Part shown: one piece after another, positions 1-10,552 of the stretch
Layout: every line of letters starts with the position of its first letter
Numbering within the stretch: position 1 is the stretch's first letter
Assembly: GCA_963680875.1 (NCBI GenBank)
Contig: OY804589.1
Span: 18,310,413 to 18,374,412, forward strand
Source: Bathymodiolus brooksi
Taxonomy: Eukaryota; Mollusca; Bivalvia; Mytilida; Modiolidae
Length of the DNA: 64,000 bases
Reading direction: 5' to 3'
Notes under the pieces: model-generated
Databases searched by the model: none
What the model was told of the DNA's origin: nothing
The model's input: the letters and a program-made list of their open reading frames with translations, nothing else
Translations under genes and position numbers: made by a program

Positions 1-318
1 TACTCGGCCATTCTCGCTACCCTACACATAACCTCATATGCATTAAGCGCATAAATCGCACTACCTTTCACATGTCAGTTACATAAAAGTTTGATAAATT
101 TATATTTTAAACAATTTTCTATATTTCAATTAAAGTTTTAATTAGTTTTGCATGATTAGATTTTACTTAGTATGTCTTCCATATTGGATTTTCATGGACT
201 ATATTTTTGTGCGGTTTAGCTTAACTTAACTTCCGGCAAACAATTTCAGAAGAATTTCTACTATGTACGTACGAGGTTATTTGCAGGGTAGCGAGAATGG
301 CCGAGCAGTTACGATTGC
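1..318. mobile_element. Mutator-like MITE, left end cut by window edge
   Basis: A short non-autonomous DNA element with long terminal inverted repeats. The right terminus (about 271-318) reads toward its end as GGCCGAGCAGTTACGATTG, and the reverse complement of this arm matches the opening bases of the window (CTCGGCCATTCTCGCTACCC). The interior matches, in reverse orientation, the complete copy at 34035-34361. The outermost bases of the left arm lie outside the window, so the target duplication cannot be checked here. No coding capacity is seen. Confidence 0.8.
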
Positions 319-521
319 GTCTGCAGCAAGAAATCCAAAGTTTTCAGCTGTAGTGTTATTTTTAAGCTTGATATTTTGTAAACAAAAAAAAAATTCCTGT
401 TCTGTGGGAGCGTTTCAGGTTGCACCTGCCTCATATTAATTACAAATCTGCAAATATATATATAAATGTATAATGTAGTCTCTACTGATATTTAAGCATG
501 CCATGTGTACCATTACCTTAA

Positions 522-1487
522 AGGAAAAGGCCAGTCAGTTGAACAATTGTTATAATTCAATACATTGTAACTTTTTATTTGTAAATAACTAATTATTAAA
601 CAAAAAACACCTTTATTAACATTAATATGCCCAATTAAAAATATGAATATTTGGAATTTCCTGTCGTAGTGTAAGCGGCCATGACACCTCTTCATGTCAC
701 GTCACACAGTCAGATTATGTTAGTTGAATAAATAAATTTTTTTTTACTCTTCCCAACATCGTGCCCTTTTGTTTATGTTTTAATATCAGATCAACTGCAA
801 TACAATGTTTACAATTGTATATCGTCCTAATTTTTTTCTTAATATTCCCATCCCATGTTACATTTTCATAAAAAAAATGAGTTTATTTGTAGTTGGGAGG
901 GATATCTACGTATAATTTCATGCTTTACGTGACTGTCCGTAGGTTAAATAACTGTCAGTTTTAACTTATTTTATGCGTACACATGCTTTTTTCTTTTTTG
1001 TCGTCAATGCTATCGCACTTTCCCGTGTTATTCGTGGTCACTGGTCGATGTGTTGACAATGATAGTCCTGACTGGTAATTACAAAAAAAATTCTTCTCAC
1101 ACTTTCCCTTTTCGTTAGTGCAATAAAATGCTTGACATGAATCCATAATGATATTGTAAATATCAAAAGATAAATATACGACGTTATTTTACGATTTACA
1201 TAATTTTTAATGATAAAATTGCACCTGATCAATGCTGATATATTTATACCATACCGATTGTACGACGTCACGGGCAAGATATATCCGAGAATGGATTATG
1301 CCTTTTGTCTCCTGCACATTGAAGAGTTTTGAAAAATTGCGATCCCCATTATTTGGTGCTACAGGCAACGTCAATCATCAAATTCTACCTTACTGTATAC
1401 TATTTTTAACATTCATTAGCACAAATGTATTTTATTTACTGTCATTTAAATTTTCACGCTAACTTGTTAAGACCATAGCCTTTTCCT
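522..1487. mobile_element. TTAA-flanked insertion with 10-bp inverted ends
   Basis: This 966-bp stretch is flanked by TTAA on both sides (518-521 and 1488-1491). It begins AGGAAAAGGCC and ends with the inverse AGCCTTTTCCT, a 10-bp perfect terminal inverted repeat. The paralogous copy B at about 4110-4118 has a single TTAA and no insertion, so it is a natural empty site. TTAA duplication is the hallmark of piggyBac-type transposition, but the end sequence is not the canonical piggyBac one and no transposase is present. I therefore call it a non-autonomous TTAA element of uncertain superfamily. Confidence 0.7.
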
Positions 1488-2252
1488 TTAAGTTCACTGA
1501 TTCACCCGGAAGAAAACAATTTATTTTGGACATGCCAAAACAACATACTGAAATCCCTGTGATAGCCTTTTCTCATTATTTAGTTCTACAAATTTAGACC
1601 TATAATCAAAGTCTGACTATCTAAACAATATTTACAGTGTAAGGTAAAATGTGCAATTGTCATTATTTTTTTTGGAGATCTCAAAATATTGCATATATAA
1701 TATAAATCTGATTAACAAGTACAGGAAGAAAATTCCATAAGGAATTTGAAGAAAAAGCCCTTTCAAAATAAAACTTGAAATAAACAGAAATGAGTGTCGG
1801 TCCAATGTTTACCCCTTTTATATCCTGAAAATGGTTAAAACAAGTAGTTTTGAACAGGAATTCAATGAAAGAACTTCAAATGAACAAAAAACTATCAGTT
1901 TGAGTGCTTAATTATCCCTTTTTGACTCCATTTGACCACTTTTATTTTGGAAACTATAAATAAGGGTAATAACAAAATTACCGAACTCCGAAGTGTTAGT
2001 TCACATCTGTTTGATAAAAACAACCATGACATTTCTAAATGAGTCTGAAACAAAAAAACAAACCTTATCAAGGTATGAACTTTTTGGGTATTTAATCAAT
2101 TCTGATATCATGACCCCATAGAAAGATTAAGAGCCTTACAACATCTACTGGGTACTACATAAAAGTGAATTTTAAAATGGACAGATAGATTAGAATCATC
2201 AATATCCATTGAATAACAGATGCTGCACATACGGCACAAAAACAGTAAACAC

Positions 2253-2590
2253 CCTGTTTTAACCTTCAGACCTCGTGTTTCTGGTGTGAATTTCCGAACG
2301 GAAAAACACATAAATGTTGTAGATGCCACCGAACCATACATTGAACATTCTTATGAAGCATGATTCCAAAAAATGGACCCAGTTGTTTCAGGAAAGAGCG
2401 TTGCAGCTTACCAGACAACGACAGATAACCACGACTACGGATGCTAAGTGATAACAATATCTCACATGATCCTTTGTGTCGAGTGAGTTAAGAAAAACAT
2501 ATAATTTGATAATTGCGTGGAAAAACAATCTTATATATATACCTTTCAAATATTCAAAATGTCAGGATTTGGATTCTCTTTAGACCTTTT
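2253..2590. other. Segment unique to duplication copy A
   Basis: About 340 bp present in copy A and missing from copy B, where flanking sequence equivalent to 2250 and 2590 is joined. No inverted ends or clear target duplication are visible, so a deletion from copy B is as likely as an insertion here. A minus-strand ORF of 63 codons (2266-2457) lies in it, unrecognised. Confidence 0.5.
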
Positions 2591-3058
2591 TCGAAATGAA
2601 AGTTTTATTATTATAAAACATTATTTTTAAGATCCAAATAAGGATAAACATTTTGTACTAAGATGGGAGGAAAAATTAAAAAAATGACACTTTTTACAAT
2701 AAACAGAATATCAGTGTATGCATTACTTAATTATGACAATATGTTCACCTTGTTACAAGATATTTGGACTTCAGTTACAAACTTTACAGAAAGGTATTTG
2801 TTCATGACGTTATTCCCTTTGTAATCTTTACATAGTTCCCACTATTCTAAATGTTTGACCCCATTTCCATATTGTCTTCTATTTGGGATTGTAAAATACC
2901 GTTCCAAAAGATAGCTTGTGCAATCACCTAAACATTGTTATTTGCCTTGGTTTCTAAATCTACTGTCGACAGTTAGTATATGTACTGCTTATGCTTTCAC
3001 TTTTAATTAAGTTATTTTGTTAAGAGCATGTGGTAGTTTTACATCAGTGAAAGTGTAA

Positions 3059-3496
3059 ATACTAACTGGGAATTATACCTTACAAGCTAATAGACAAAAA
3101 TATAACCAACATGAAGCTTCCCCGATCTGTAAGCTATGCAATCTGAAACCAGAAGATAGAGAACATTTTATTCGGAGGTGCCCCATACTTGAAACAAAAC
3201 GGAAATTCTATCTCCATCAATTATTTGAATTATTAAGAGAACACTCGATAGAACAGCTGCTTAACACCGTAAGAGAAGAACAGGAAAAATTAATGCTACG
3301 CATTATGGACTGCACTAATTATATATTCAATCTAGATGTGAAGAAAGAACTAGATCTAATAAGTGAAATCGAGGAAATTACCAGAAATTCGACTTTTGAT
3401 CTACACAACTGTAGAGCAGTGGCAAATCCTACATTTTTTTTATTTGAGGAAATAACAGATTTTAACGCTGTTACCACCACCACAACTTGTGACTAA
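3059..3496 (+). pseudogene. 5'-truncated LINE, ORF2 C-terminal fragment
   Basis: An open frame of 145 codons that starts without an initiator and ends at TAA 3494-3496. It encodes a zinc-knuckle block beginning ICKLCNLKPEDREHFIRRCP (CxxC, then HxxxxxC). This is the usual C-terminal motif downstream of the reverse transcriptase domain in many animal non-LTR retrotransposons. The reverse transcriptase and endonuclease domains are missing, as expected for a 5'-truncated insertion. A 3' untranslated stretch follows to about 3564 and ends in short AGAAC-type repeats, a common LINE tail. It lies exactly between duplication copies A and B. Assignment to a clade (CR1/L2-like, Jockey-like) is not possible from this fragment. 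Confidence 0.7.
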
Positions 3497-3564
3497 TAAC
3501 CTATGAATATAGGTGTGCTCCGACTACAACGGAGGAACCTACAAGACAGAACAGAACAGAACAG
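3497..3564 (+). repeat. LINE 3' UTR and short tandem tail
   Basis: After the LINE stop codon a short UTR runs into ACAGAACAGAACAGAACAG, a 5-bp tandem tail that probably marks the 3' end of the retrotransposon insertion. Confidence 0.5.
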
Positions 3565-4030
3565 ATGGCGTCCAGAGTAGGCGGGATTATGCTGTAATCA
3601 AATATCTGTTGTTATAAATAGAAGTATATGAATAATATTGCATAAATAATAAGGTAGGGTGATAGAAAAATATTTGAGGAAACGATACATACACATTTGC
3701 CTACGCATACTTGGCGTCCGATCGTCAGAAACCCCTTGAAATGTGCGACTCAATCGAGGTCGCAAATTCCGCATGTTTTTGCATATGGAAAATCCGTAGC
3801 TCTATGATCCCCATATCTTAAAAAACCAAAATGACCATAAAGAGCTACGGTTCCACAGCTATGTTTCGCCATATCTTAAAACAAAACAAAAGGAACATAA
3901 AAAGCTACGGTTCGGCAGCTACTCTACTATCTCCAGTTCTTCGAAGTCAAATTCAAATCTCAACGAGGTTAGCGACTACCAGAGAAATTGACAGCCTAAA
4001 AGAGCTTTCACTTTACCTATGCAAGTTGAT
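3565..4030. other. Spacer before copy B, no recognised gene
   Basis: No gene is recognised. The sequence carries three related short stretches around the word AGCTACGG: an inverted pair near 3796-3849 (CCGTAGCTCT and AGAGCTACGG) and a further direct copy near 3903. A 75-codon ORF at 3831-4058 is built on these repeats and is not credible as a gene. Confidence 0.5.
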
Positions 4031-5317
4031 AATTACAAATCTGCAAATATATATATAAATGTATAATGTAGTCTCTATTGATATTTAAGCATGCCATGTG
4101 TATCATTACCTTAAGTTGACTGATTCATCCGGAAGAAAACAATTTATTTGGGAGATGCCAAAACAACATACTCAAATCCCTGTGTTAACCTTTTGTCATT
4201 ATTTAGTTCTACAAATTTAGAACCATCATCAAAGTCTGATTATCTAAAAATATTTACAGTGTAAGGTAAAATGTGCAATTGTTATTAATTTTTTTTAAAT
4301 CTCAGAATATTGTATATATAATATAAATCTGATTAACAAGTACAGGAAGGAAATTTCATAAGGAATTTAAAGAAAAAGCCCTTTCAAAATAAAACTTAAA
4401 ATAAACAATAATGAGTGTCAGTCCAATTTCTACCCCTTTTATATCCTGAAAATGGTTAAAACAAGTAGGCTTGAACAGGAATTCAATGAAAGAACTTCAA
4501 ATGAAAAAAAATATCAGTTTGAGTGTTTAATTATCCGTTTTTGACTCCCTTTGACCACTTTTATCTTGGAAACTATAAGAGTTATATTAGTTCACATCTG
4601 TTTGATAAAACACAACCATGATATTTCTAAGCGAGTCTGAAACAAACAAAAATGATCAAGGCATGACATTTTTGGATATTTCATCAATTCTGATGTCATG
4701 ATCTCTTAGAAAGATTAAGAGCCTTACAACATCTACTGGATACATGATAAAGGTGAATTTTACAATGAACAGAAAGATTAGAATCATCAATATCCATTGA
4801 ATAACAGATGCTGCACATACGGCACAAAAACAGCAAACATCTCTTTTTCAAAATGAAAGTTTATTATTATAAAACATTATTTTTAAGATCCAAATAAGGA
4901 TGAATATTTTGTACTAAAATGGGAGGAAAAATTTTGAAAAATTGGCATTTTATACAATAAACAGAATATCAGTGTATGTATTACTTAATTAGGACCATAT
5001 GTTTACCTTGCTACAAGATATTTGGATGTGAAGGAGTATGGACTTCAGTTACAAACTATGCAGAAAGGTATTTGTTCTTGATGTTGTTCCCTTTGTAATC
5101 ATTACATAGTTCCCACTATTTTAAATTTTTGAACACATTTCCAAATTGTCTTCTATTTGGGCTTGTACATGCCGTTCCAAAAGAAGATAGCTTGTGCAAT
5201 CACCTAAACATTGTTATTTGCCTTGGTTTCTAAACCTACTGTCGACAGTTAGTGCATGCACTGTTTATGCTTTCACTTTTAATGAAGTTATTTTGTTAAG
5301 AGCATGTGGTAATTTTA
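4031..5317. repeat. Segmental duplication, copy B
   Basis: This matches copy A (438-3037) in the same orientation, with small indels. It keeps the uninterrupted TTAA site where copy A carries a 966-bp insertion, and it lacks the segment equivalent to 2253-2590. An extra short insert (GTGAAGGAGTATG, about 5028-5040) is present only here. No gene is seen. Confidence 0.85.
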
Positions 5318-5469
5318 TACCCGGTTCATTGTGAGGTGTGCTTGACTTTTACCAGTTTACTATGAATTTACATACACTTGATGTTCTGTTCCATATACAT
5401 GTAATTATATTTTATGTTAATGATCTCAGAATTTATTCTATGTGTATATATTTATACCATACTACTTAC

Positions 5470-5562
5470 AATAATACCACCTTCACAGTTAATATCAGCA
5501 CCTTTCTGAAGACACTTCTGTACCAATTTTCCATCCCCCTTTGTTACAGCCACAAGAAGTGC
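5470..5562 (-). CDS. Candidate ankyrin-repeat exon
   Basis: On the minus strand a 93-bp open segment (31 codons) is bounded by a good acceptor (a pyrimidine-rich stretch ending TTTTACTTCAG) and a consensus donor (GTAAGTAG). The translation contains ALLVAVTKGDGKLVQKCLQK followed by GADINCEG. This fits the ankyrin pattern of two helices and then a GADxN turn; ankyrin repeats of about 33 residues mediate protein-protein binding. The exon starts in the middle of a repeat, as is common when exons do not match repeat borders. A second ankyrin-like segment lies upstream on the same strand (about 6200-6313). The full gene is not visible, so it may be a partial or dead copy. Confidence 0.42.
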
Positions 5563-6199
5563 CTGAAGTAAAATGATAAAAGTAAAAGATATTTGTCAAA
5601 CCTTGATAAAAAGAAATCAAATATTATATAACACGTTCCTTCATTGGCTGATGTGTGACATCAAATCAACAAGACATGTCCTAGCTAAGGATTCTAGTGT
5701 GATGAGCTGCCATATGAATTCTTGAAATCCAACATGTTAATTATTACAATATGATGGACAATAGAAGATATCGCATACTTTTGATATAAACTATTGCTAG
5801 ATTTGATCCGATATTGAACCGTACATGTCATGTATGTTGTGATAAAATCGTGTTTACGTCCTATAGTGAACATTTTCATATGATGTCACGATTTTTATGA
5901 CGATCATATGCGATAGATATCGACAATATTTCGAGACATTTAAGTTTCTCCAATTTTTGACTGCTTGTTTAAAATATGTTTGTCTTGCATTTGAATAAAA
6001 TTACAGTACTGTCTTTGAAGTTTTGTCAGCGTCAATTCCTTATACACTATGATCCTAAGCATAAACAAAGTAAAAGCTAGCATGGTCAAATGATAGTAAA
6101 GGTATGCTACATGAAAACTGATAAATAGATGATAAATTATCATTAATAATCAAAGTCATCTTAAAAATCTTAGATGTCTCCCACAAATCGCGAATGAAA

Positions 6200-6313
6200 A
6201 TGTCATCCAATACAATAACATATAATTCAAATGATTCCTTCGATAGGATTCCTTCAAAATGACGATAATCTTCGTAATATGATAACCAATAATGCAATGT
6301 GTTCCCATTTAAA
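6200..6313 (-). CDS. Candidate upstream ankyrin-like exon, 3' end uncertain
   Basis: On the minus strand an acceptor-like sequence (CAACTCTTACAG) is followed by an open frame encoding LNGNTLHYWLSYYEDYRHFE. The NGNTLH word fits the start of an ankyrin repeat (GxTxLH) and the next residues could form its helices. The frame stays open to about 6055, so the donor cannot be fixed. Same strand and order as the candidate exon at 5470-5562. Recognition rests on a short motif and chance resemblance is possible. Confidence 0.3.
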
Positions 6314-6356
6314 CTGTAAGAGTTGTTAGTGCAAGATTGTGTTACTAAGGACAGTA

Positions 6357-6569
6357 CTAAAAGGATATGATTAAATCAGAAGGGGACGGGGGTGTGAAGG
6401 ATTGTTTTATATGTTTTTGAATTTGTTGCAAATTTCCACGTTTCAGTTCGCTTAAATGTGTGAGGTGCTGGCTCCTGACCCCACCAGGAAAATCTTTTGA
6501 CCCGTTGCAGTCGTAGACATCCATGGCTATATTAGCATCCCATCCCGCGCCAATTACTTTGTGCGTACT
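6357..6569 (-). other. Coding-like open stretch of unknown identity
   Basis: A 70-codon minus-strand frame between stop codons, without an ATG near its start, contains residues such as GWDANIAMDVYDCNGSKDFP. The local base composition is less AT-rich than the surroundings, and the residue mix looks more protein-like than neighbouring frames. I do not recognise a family. It could be an exon of the candidate ankyrin gene, part of a dispersed repeat, or chance. Confidence 0.22.
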
Positions 6570-6597
6570 TCATTTTACTCTACGTCACTGTACATAC

Positions 6598-6635
6598 CTT
6601 GTTAAGATCTTCCATAATATGTGTGTTCTTGAGTT
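6598..6635 (-). other. Possible 38-bp micro-exon
   Basis: On the minus strand this short stretch is bounded by TTTACAG on the acceptor side and AAG followed by GTATGTAC on the donor side, both close to consensus. One frame reads LKNTHIMEDLNK. It is in the same orientation as the candidate ankyrin exons. The evidence is only the paired splice-like signals, which occur by chance in AT-rich DNA. Confidence 0.18.
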
Positions 6636-7000
6636 CTGTAAAGCACAAAACTATAGTCATATTAGAATACAATAATACTTCTTTTAAATCAATCGAATTG
6701 AAATTAGATGATTATTTGTTTTCTCAATCAATCTACTTAAACTCCAACTAAAAATCATAAGGGTCCGACAAACATCTAATTTTATTTAAGTATTTTTTTA
6801 AAGAAAAACATCTTCCAAGCAAAATTAAATTAAAAGGACATGACATATACGTGTATATAGCATCTTATAGTCGCTTTATTAATAGAAATGTAGATACATG
6901 TATCAAATTTATTGCACAAGACACGTTTCTGGAATAGCATGCATCAGTATGCGATCAAGGCCAAACATTTGAAAGCCAAACAAATTTAAAAAGTCTTCCG

Positions 7001-7280
7001 GGGCCCGGGTGGCTCAATGAATTAGGTAGTTGCATTACCTAACAACTCATACAAGCCTATCACCAATACGGTGTGAGTTCGTGCCCGGCTTTGTAAATTA
7101 CAAAAAGGGTGCATTTGACTCGCAGTCGAAGTGATAATGTTTACCAGTTGCTTGTTCATGGTCGTGGTTCTCTCCGGATACTCCAGCTTCCTCCACCACT
7201 ACAATTGGTCGCCATGATATGGCTGAAATATTGCTGGGTCAGAAAGTGGCGTTAAACATCAAATATCAAATCAAATCAAA
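7001..7280 (+). mobile_element. tRNA-derived SINE with target-site duplication
   Basis: The head resembles a tRNA: an A-box-like GGGTGGCTCAATGA near 7007-7020 and a B-box-like GTGAGTTCGTGCC at 7073-7085. The body carries TTCTCCGGATACTCC, and the tail has the mollusc-type GCCATGATATGGCTGAAATA and AAGTGGCGTTAAAC, ending in an imperfect (ATCAA) repeat. The flanks are AAAAGTCTTCCGG (6989-7001) and AAAAGTCGTCCGG (7278-7290), a 13-bp target-site duplication with one mismatch. Transcription would be by RNA polymerase III, and mobility would depend on a LINE supplied in trans. Confidence 0.8.
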
Positions 7281-7290
7281 AGTCGTCCGG

Positions 7291-8116
7291 AGCAAGACAT
7301 ATTGCTTTCACAGGATAGGCAAAATCGGCAAATGCTACCTATGCCTGAGAGAGGAGAACCTTAGTTTTATATACGTATTTTCTTTTTTAGTAATTTAATT
7401 CACAAAACAAAATCTGATTTCCTTTAATAATTATGGTAGAATATATACATAGGCAGTGTCTGATGTACGATCCCTTGTAAATATTTTATGTAAGTTTTAC
7501 TTACACTTTGAGTGGACTGAAATGTCAATTAAAATAGAAGACAAATGATCATGATCAAATAAGAAAATCGCTATGGGTATGATTCTAGTTTAAACAACTA
7601 ATTTATAAAACACCTGAAAGTCAGTTTTAACTGTTAGGTATATCACAAGAGTTTAGTAAAATGATTGACACATATGTATATTAATTATTCTGCCAAATAA
7701 ATTTAAAATGTACACATCTATATTGCTTATTTAAAGTCTAAACACTTTTTTGGTATGTTATCGAAACCTGTTAAAATTATAAACACGATTAGAAGAGTAT
7801 TATATCAGTAACATATTTGCATCCATAGAGTTTTATTTAAAAAAAAAAGGTTAATTAAAATGTAATTTTATAGAAGTTCAAGCCAATCGTAATATATGTT
7901 GGTATTGTATTTTTTTTCTTTAAATTTGTGTCGGTCGATGTTTGATTTCCAAGGTGTTTTGTAAAGTTTGTTCTTATTAGTATTTTTGCGATTGTTGGAC
8001 TTGATGATGTGATATTTCAACCAATCAATAAAGAAATGAATCAATTAATCAATTAAGCTTACAGAGTAAAACTATTAAAGTTAGTACCTTAAAACGGTGA
8101 TGCAGAAAACATCCTT
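7291..8116. other. Gene-free AT-rich interval
   Basis: No open frame, repeat structure or motif that I can support was seen in this interval. Confidence 0.5.
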
Positions 8117-8440
8117 ACAACACGCTATCTCAGTGTTTCTGTTGTTTAACAGTGGATCTGGACACCGTTGTTGATGTTGACTGAAGATAGAATGCTCGCA
8201 GCACGATATATCACAGTCTTTCTGTTATTTAACAGTGCAACTGGTCACCGTTGTTGAAGTTGACTGAAGATAGAATGTTAGCAGTGTCATACATCACTGA
8301 TTTTCTTGTTTCTTTATAGTACACGATCAATCGCAGCGTCAAGGTCCTTGATACTGAAAAAGGTTATTACCTCAGTTGTAAGGATTGCCATACTGTTTCT
8401 GTTACTGCACAATGGAACAGAACGTTGTCATTGATACTTA
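8117..8440. repeat. Short tandem repeat, unit about 82 bp
   Basis: Two clear units start near 8117 and 8197 and share TTCTGTT, TTTAACAGTG, CACCGTTGTTGA and TTGACTGAAGATAGAATG. A third partial unit starts near 8280 and a strongly diverged one near 8365. No coding content. Confidence 0.6.
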
Positions 8441-8489
8441 GAAAAGATGGACCCATTGTAACATAGTATATACATCAACAATATAATTT

Positions 8490-9350
8490 AAATAGTTATA
8501 TTGCCACAGCGGATATTTTAAAATATTACAACCACAATGGACATTTAAATAATACAACATTTCTTGCAGAAGGAAAGACCGGAATGTATCGAGCTGCCCC
8601 AAGAACATCTTCAATCACTATACCCCCCTCTCCCGACGTGAGATCTGTCTGAAAATCTTTCAATTTGAGGTGTTGCTAGAAGTTAGTATTGCATGACATT
8701 AAATCCCAGCCCCTTTAAATATTTGTAATATCATGGATAGAAAATAAACTAGATTTAGGTTAATTATACTAGAGAAATCCTACCTTATGTTTTGGTATCA
8801 AATAATAAGTATTAAGTACAACTATTACCTGACAATATATTAAGATATTTATATCACAACAAATAGTGTCTATGCTTTAAAAACATTCAATGCGAGCAAC
8901 CTTGCAGAACAACTCACAAAAAATCACTATGATAGATGCATAGAATTTAAATCACCGCGTGACAAATAGCCGACTTCTTATTTCGTAATTATTGAGAAAA
9001 ACCTATTTTCTTTACATTAATAAAAGCCGAGGAGAAACTAAAATCACGTTTTCATGGTATAAAAAAGAATGGTGGAAAAGTTTGAAAAGACATTTGATAG
9101 GAAAGTTACCCAAAAACAAATTATTAGAGGACCCCTCGTTGACGTGATCGTATGGTAATTAGATTTACAACTACCTGTGCAATCAGTACCTAATCATCAC
9201 TAAAGTTGTGAGTTCGAAAAAGTGTCTCAGTGACTTGCAGTAGCTCGTTGGTTTTCTCCAGGAACTCTTGTTTCCCCCACCAATAAATCTGACCGCCACG
9301 ATATAACTCAAATATTTTGAAAGTCGCGTTAAGCACAATAACCGCCCCCC
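8490..9350. repeat. Second segmental duplication, short copy
   Basis: This matches 14165-16385 in the same orientation. Long shared stretches include CCCTTTAAATATTTGTAATA, ATATTAAGATATTTATATCA and AAAAGCCGAGGAGAAACTAA. The left end holds only two or three diverged units of the 29-bp minisatellite, which has about 43 units in the long copy. Both copies end in the same SINE-like sequence, so the SINE predates the duplication. Confidence 0.85.
9156..9345 (+). mobile_element. SINE remnant, internally deleted
   Basis: The tail ACCGCCACGATATAACTCAA and AAGTCGCGTTAAGCAC match the SINE family at 7001. Compared with its paralogue at 16150-16380, the middle has lost several tens of bases around the B-box. 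Confidence 0.65.
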
Positions 9351-9433
9351 CTCTCCCTACCTCAAATGCACAAGAATACATATAGTGAAAGGTAAATTAG
9401 ATGTTTTTTCTATTTTTTCCACAAAAGAATTGT

Positions 9434-10552
9434 CTATAACAATGGTAGTTAAAGAGGGACTACAATATTACTGTGACAAAATCTATTCACGTAGTAGCAT
9501 CAATCAGTTGCGGGTATTGTAAATCTCCAAAACATCTTCTGGATATGTTTAATTCTCGTACTTTTTTCTCTCGAAAATTTCAATTAATCTTAGAGAGGAT
9601 TGCTTTAATTGGCCAACCACAAACAAGAACTGCCTATGGTGGCCATGGATATTTTGTACAAGCTAAGCGGTTTCAGAGGAGAAGATTTGTTTAGAAATTG
9701 ACCAACCAGAAAAATGAATGGCCTATGACGATCATGTTTGCTATCAAATCGGAACGAACTAAACAATCATTATACAGGACCTTCCATCAATGCGTCCTAT
9801 AAAATAATGCTTTATTGGACAAAATGGTTTCAGAAGAGAAGATTTTTAGAATTTTGGAAATCGACCAACCAGAAACAAGAATTTCCTATGGCGGCTATGC
9901 TTGTTAACAGATCTGAACGAAATGATCAAACTTAATAAAGGACCTTCCATAGATGCTTTCTGTCAAGTTTCGGTTCATTTGGCGAAGCAGAGTCAGAGGA
10001 GACAATTTTTCTTAGAAATTTGCCATCCAGAACCACAAATTATCTATGACCGCCATGTGTGTTAACACATCGAAACGAAATAAGCACTATTAACGGAGGA
10101 TTTACCATAGATGATTCCTACTAAGTTTCAGATGAGAAGATTTCTTTTAGAAATTGACCAACCAGAATCAGGAATTACCTATGATTGCTAATGGATCAGG
10201 ACAACATTAAAAAATTTTATAGAGGACCTTCCATAGATGTTTCCTACCAAGCTTCGATTTATTTGGCCAAGAGGTGTCAGAGCAGAATGTTGTTTTTAGA
10301 AATCGACCAATCCGATGCAAGAAATGCCTAATGCGGCAATGTTTGTGAATGGATCGGCAGGAAATGAGCAATCGTAATAGAGGACCTTTAATAAATGCTT
10401 CTTACCAAGTTTCAGTTCATTTGACTTAGCGGTTACAAAGGAGAATATTAAAATGGGAAAAGTCAACGGACGACGGACGACAGTCGACGGACGACGGACC
10501 CCAAGTAATGGGAAATGCTTACCTTGCCTTTGGCAAGGTGAGCTAAAAATGG
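9434..10552 (+). mobile_element. Pearl-like element with core tandem repeats
   Basis: A left flank from about 9434 is followed by about five diverged core units of 135-162 bp. They are marked by the word GACCAACCAGA or a variant near 9700, 9862, 10021, 10155 and 10302, and by AGGACCTTCCATAGATGCTT. Next comes an ACGGACG-type microsatellite (10464-10503) and a right end with a stem-loop (ACCTTGCC TTT GGCAAGGT, about 10522-10541) followed by GAGCTAA. This layout matches the 'pearl' elements described from oysters, later linked to Helitron-like non-autonomous elements. The terminal hairpin and CTAA fit a Helitron 3' end, but a 5' TC terminus was not pinned down. Confidence 0.65.

Larger units (their letters stand above)
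438..3037. repeat. Segmental duplication, copy A (interrupted)
   Basis: A block sharing long near-identical stretches with 4031-5317 in the same orientation. It starts at AATTACAAATCTGC and ends near GAGCATGTGGTA. Two pieces of copy A are missing from copy B: the TTAA-flanked insertion 522-1487 and about 340 bp at 2253-2590. No convincing gene is seen; short ORFs at 2108-2457 on the minus strand resemble nothing I recognise. Confidence 0.85.

Noticed and set aside
7001..7090. Functional tRNA gene
   Set aside because: The A- and B-box words belong to a SINE head; the cloverleaf is incomplete and a SINE body and tail follow.
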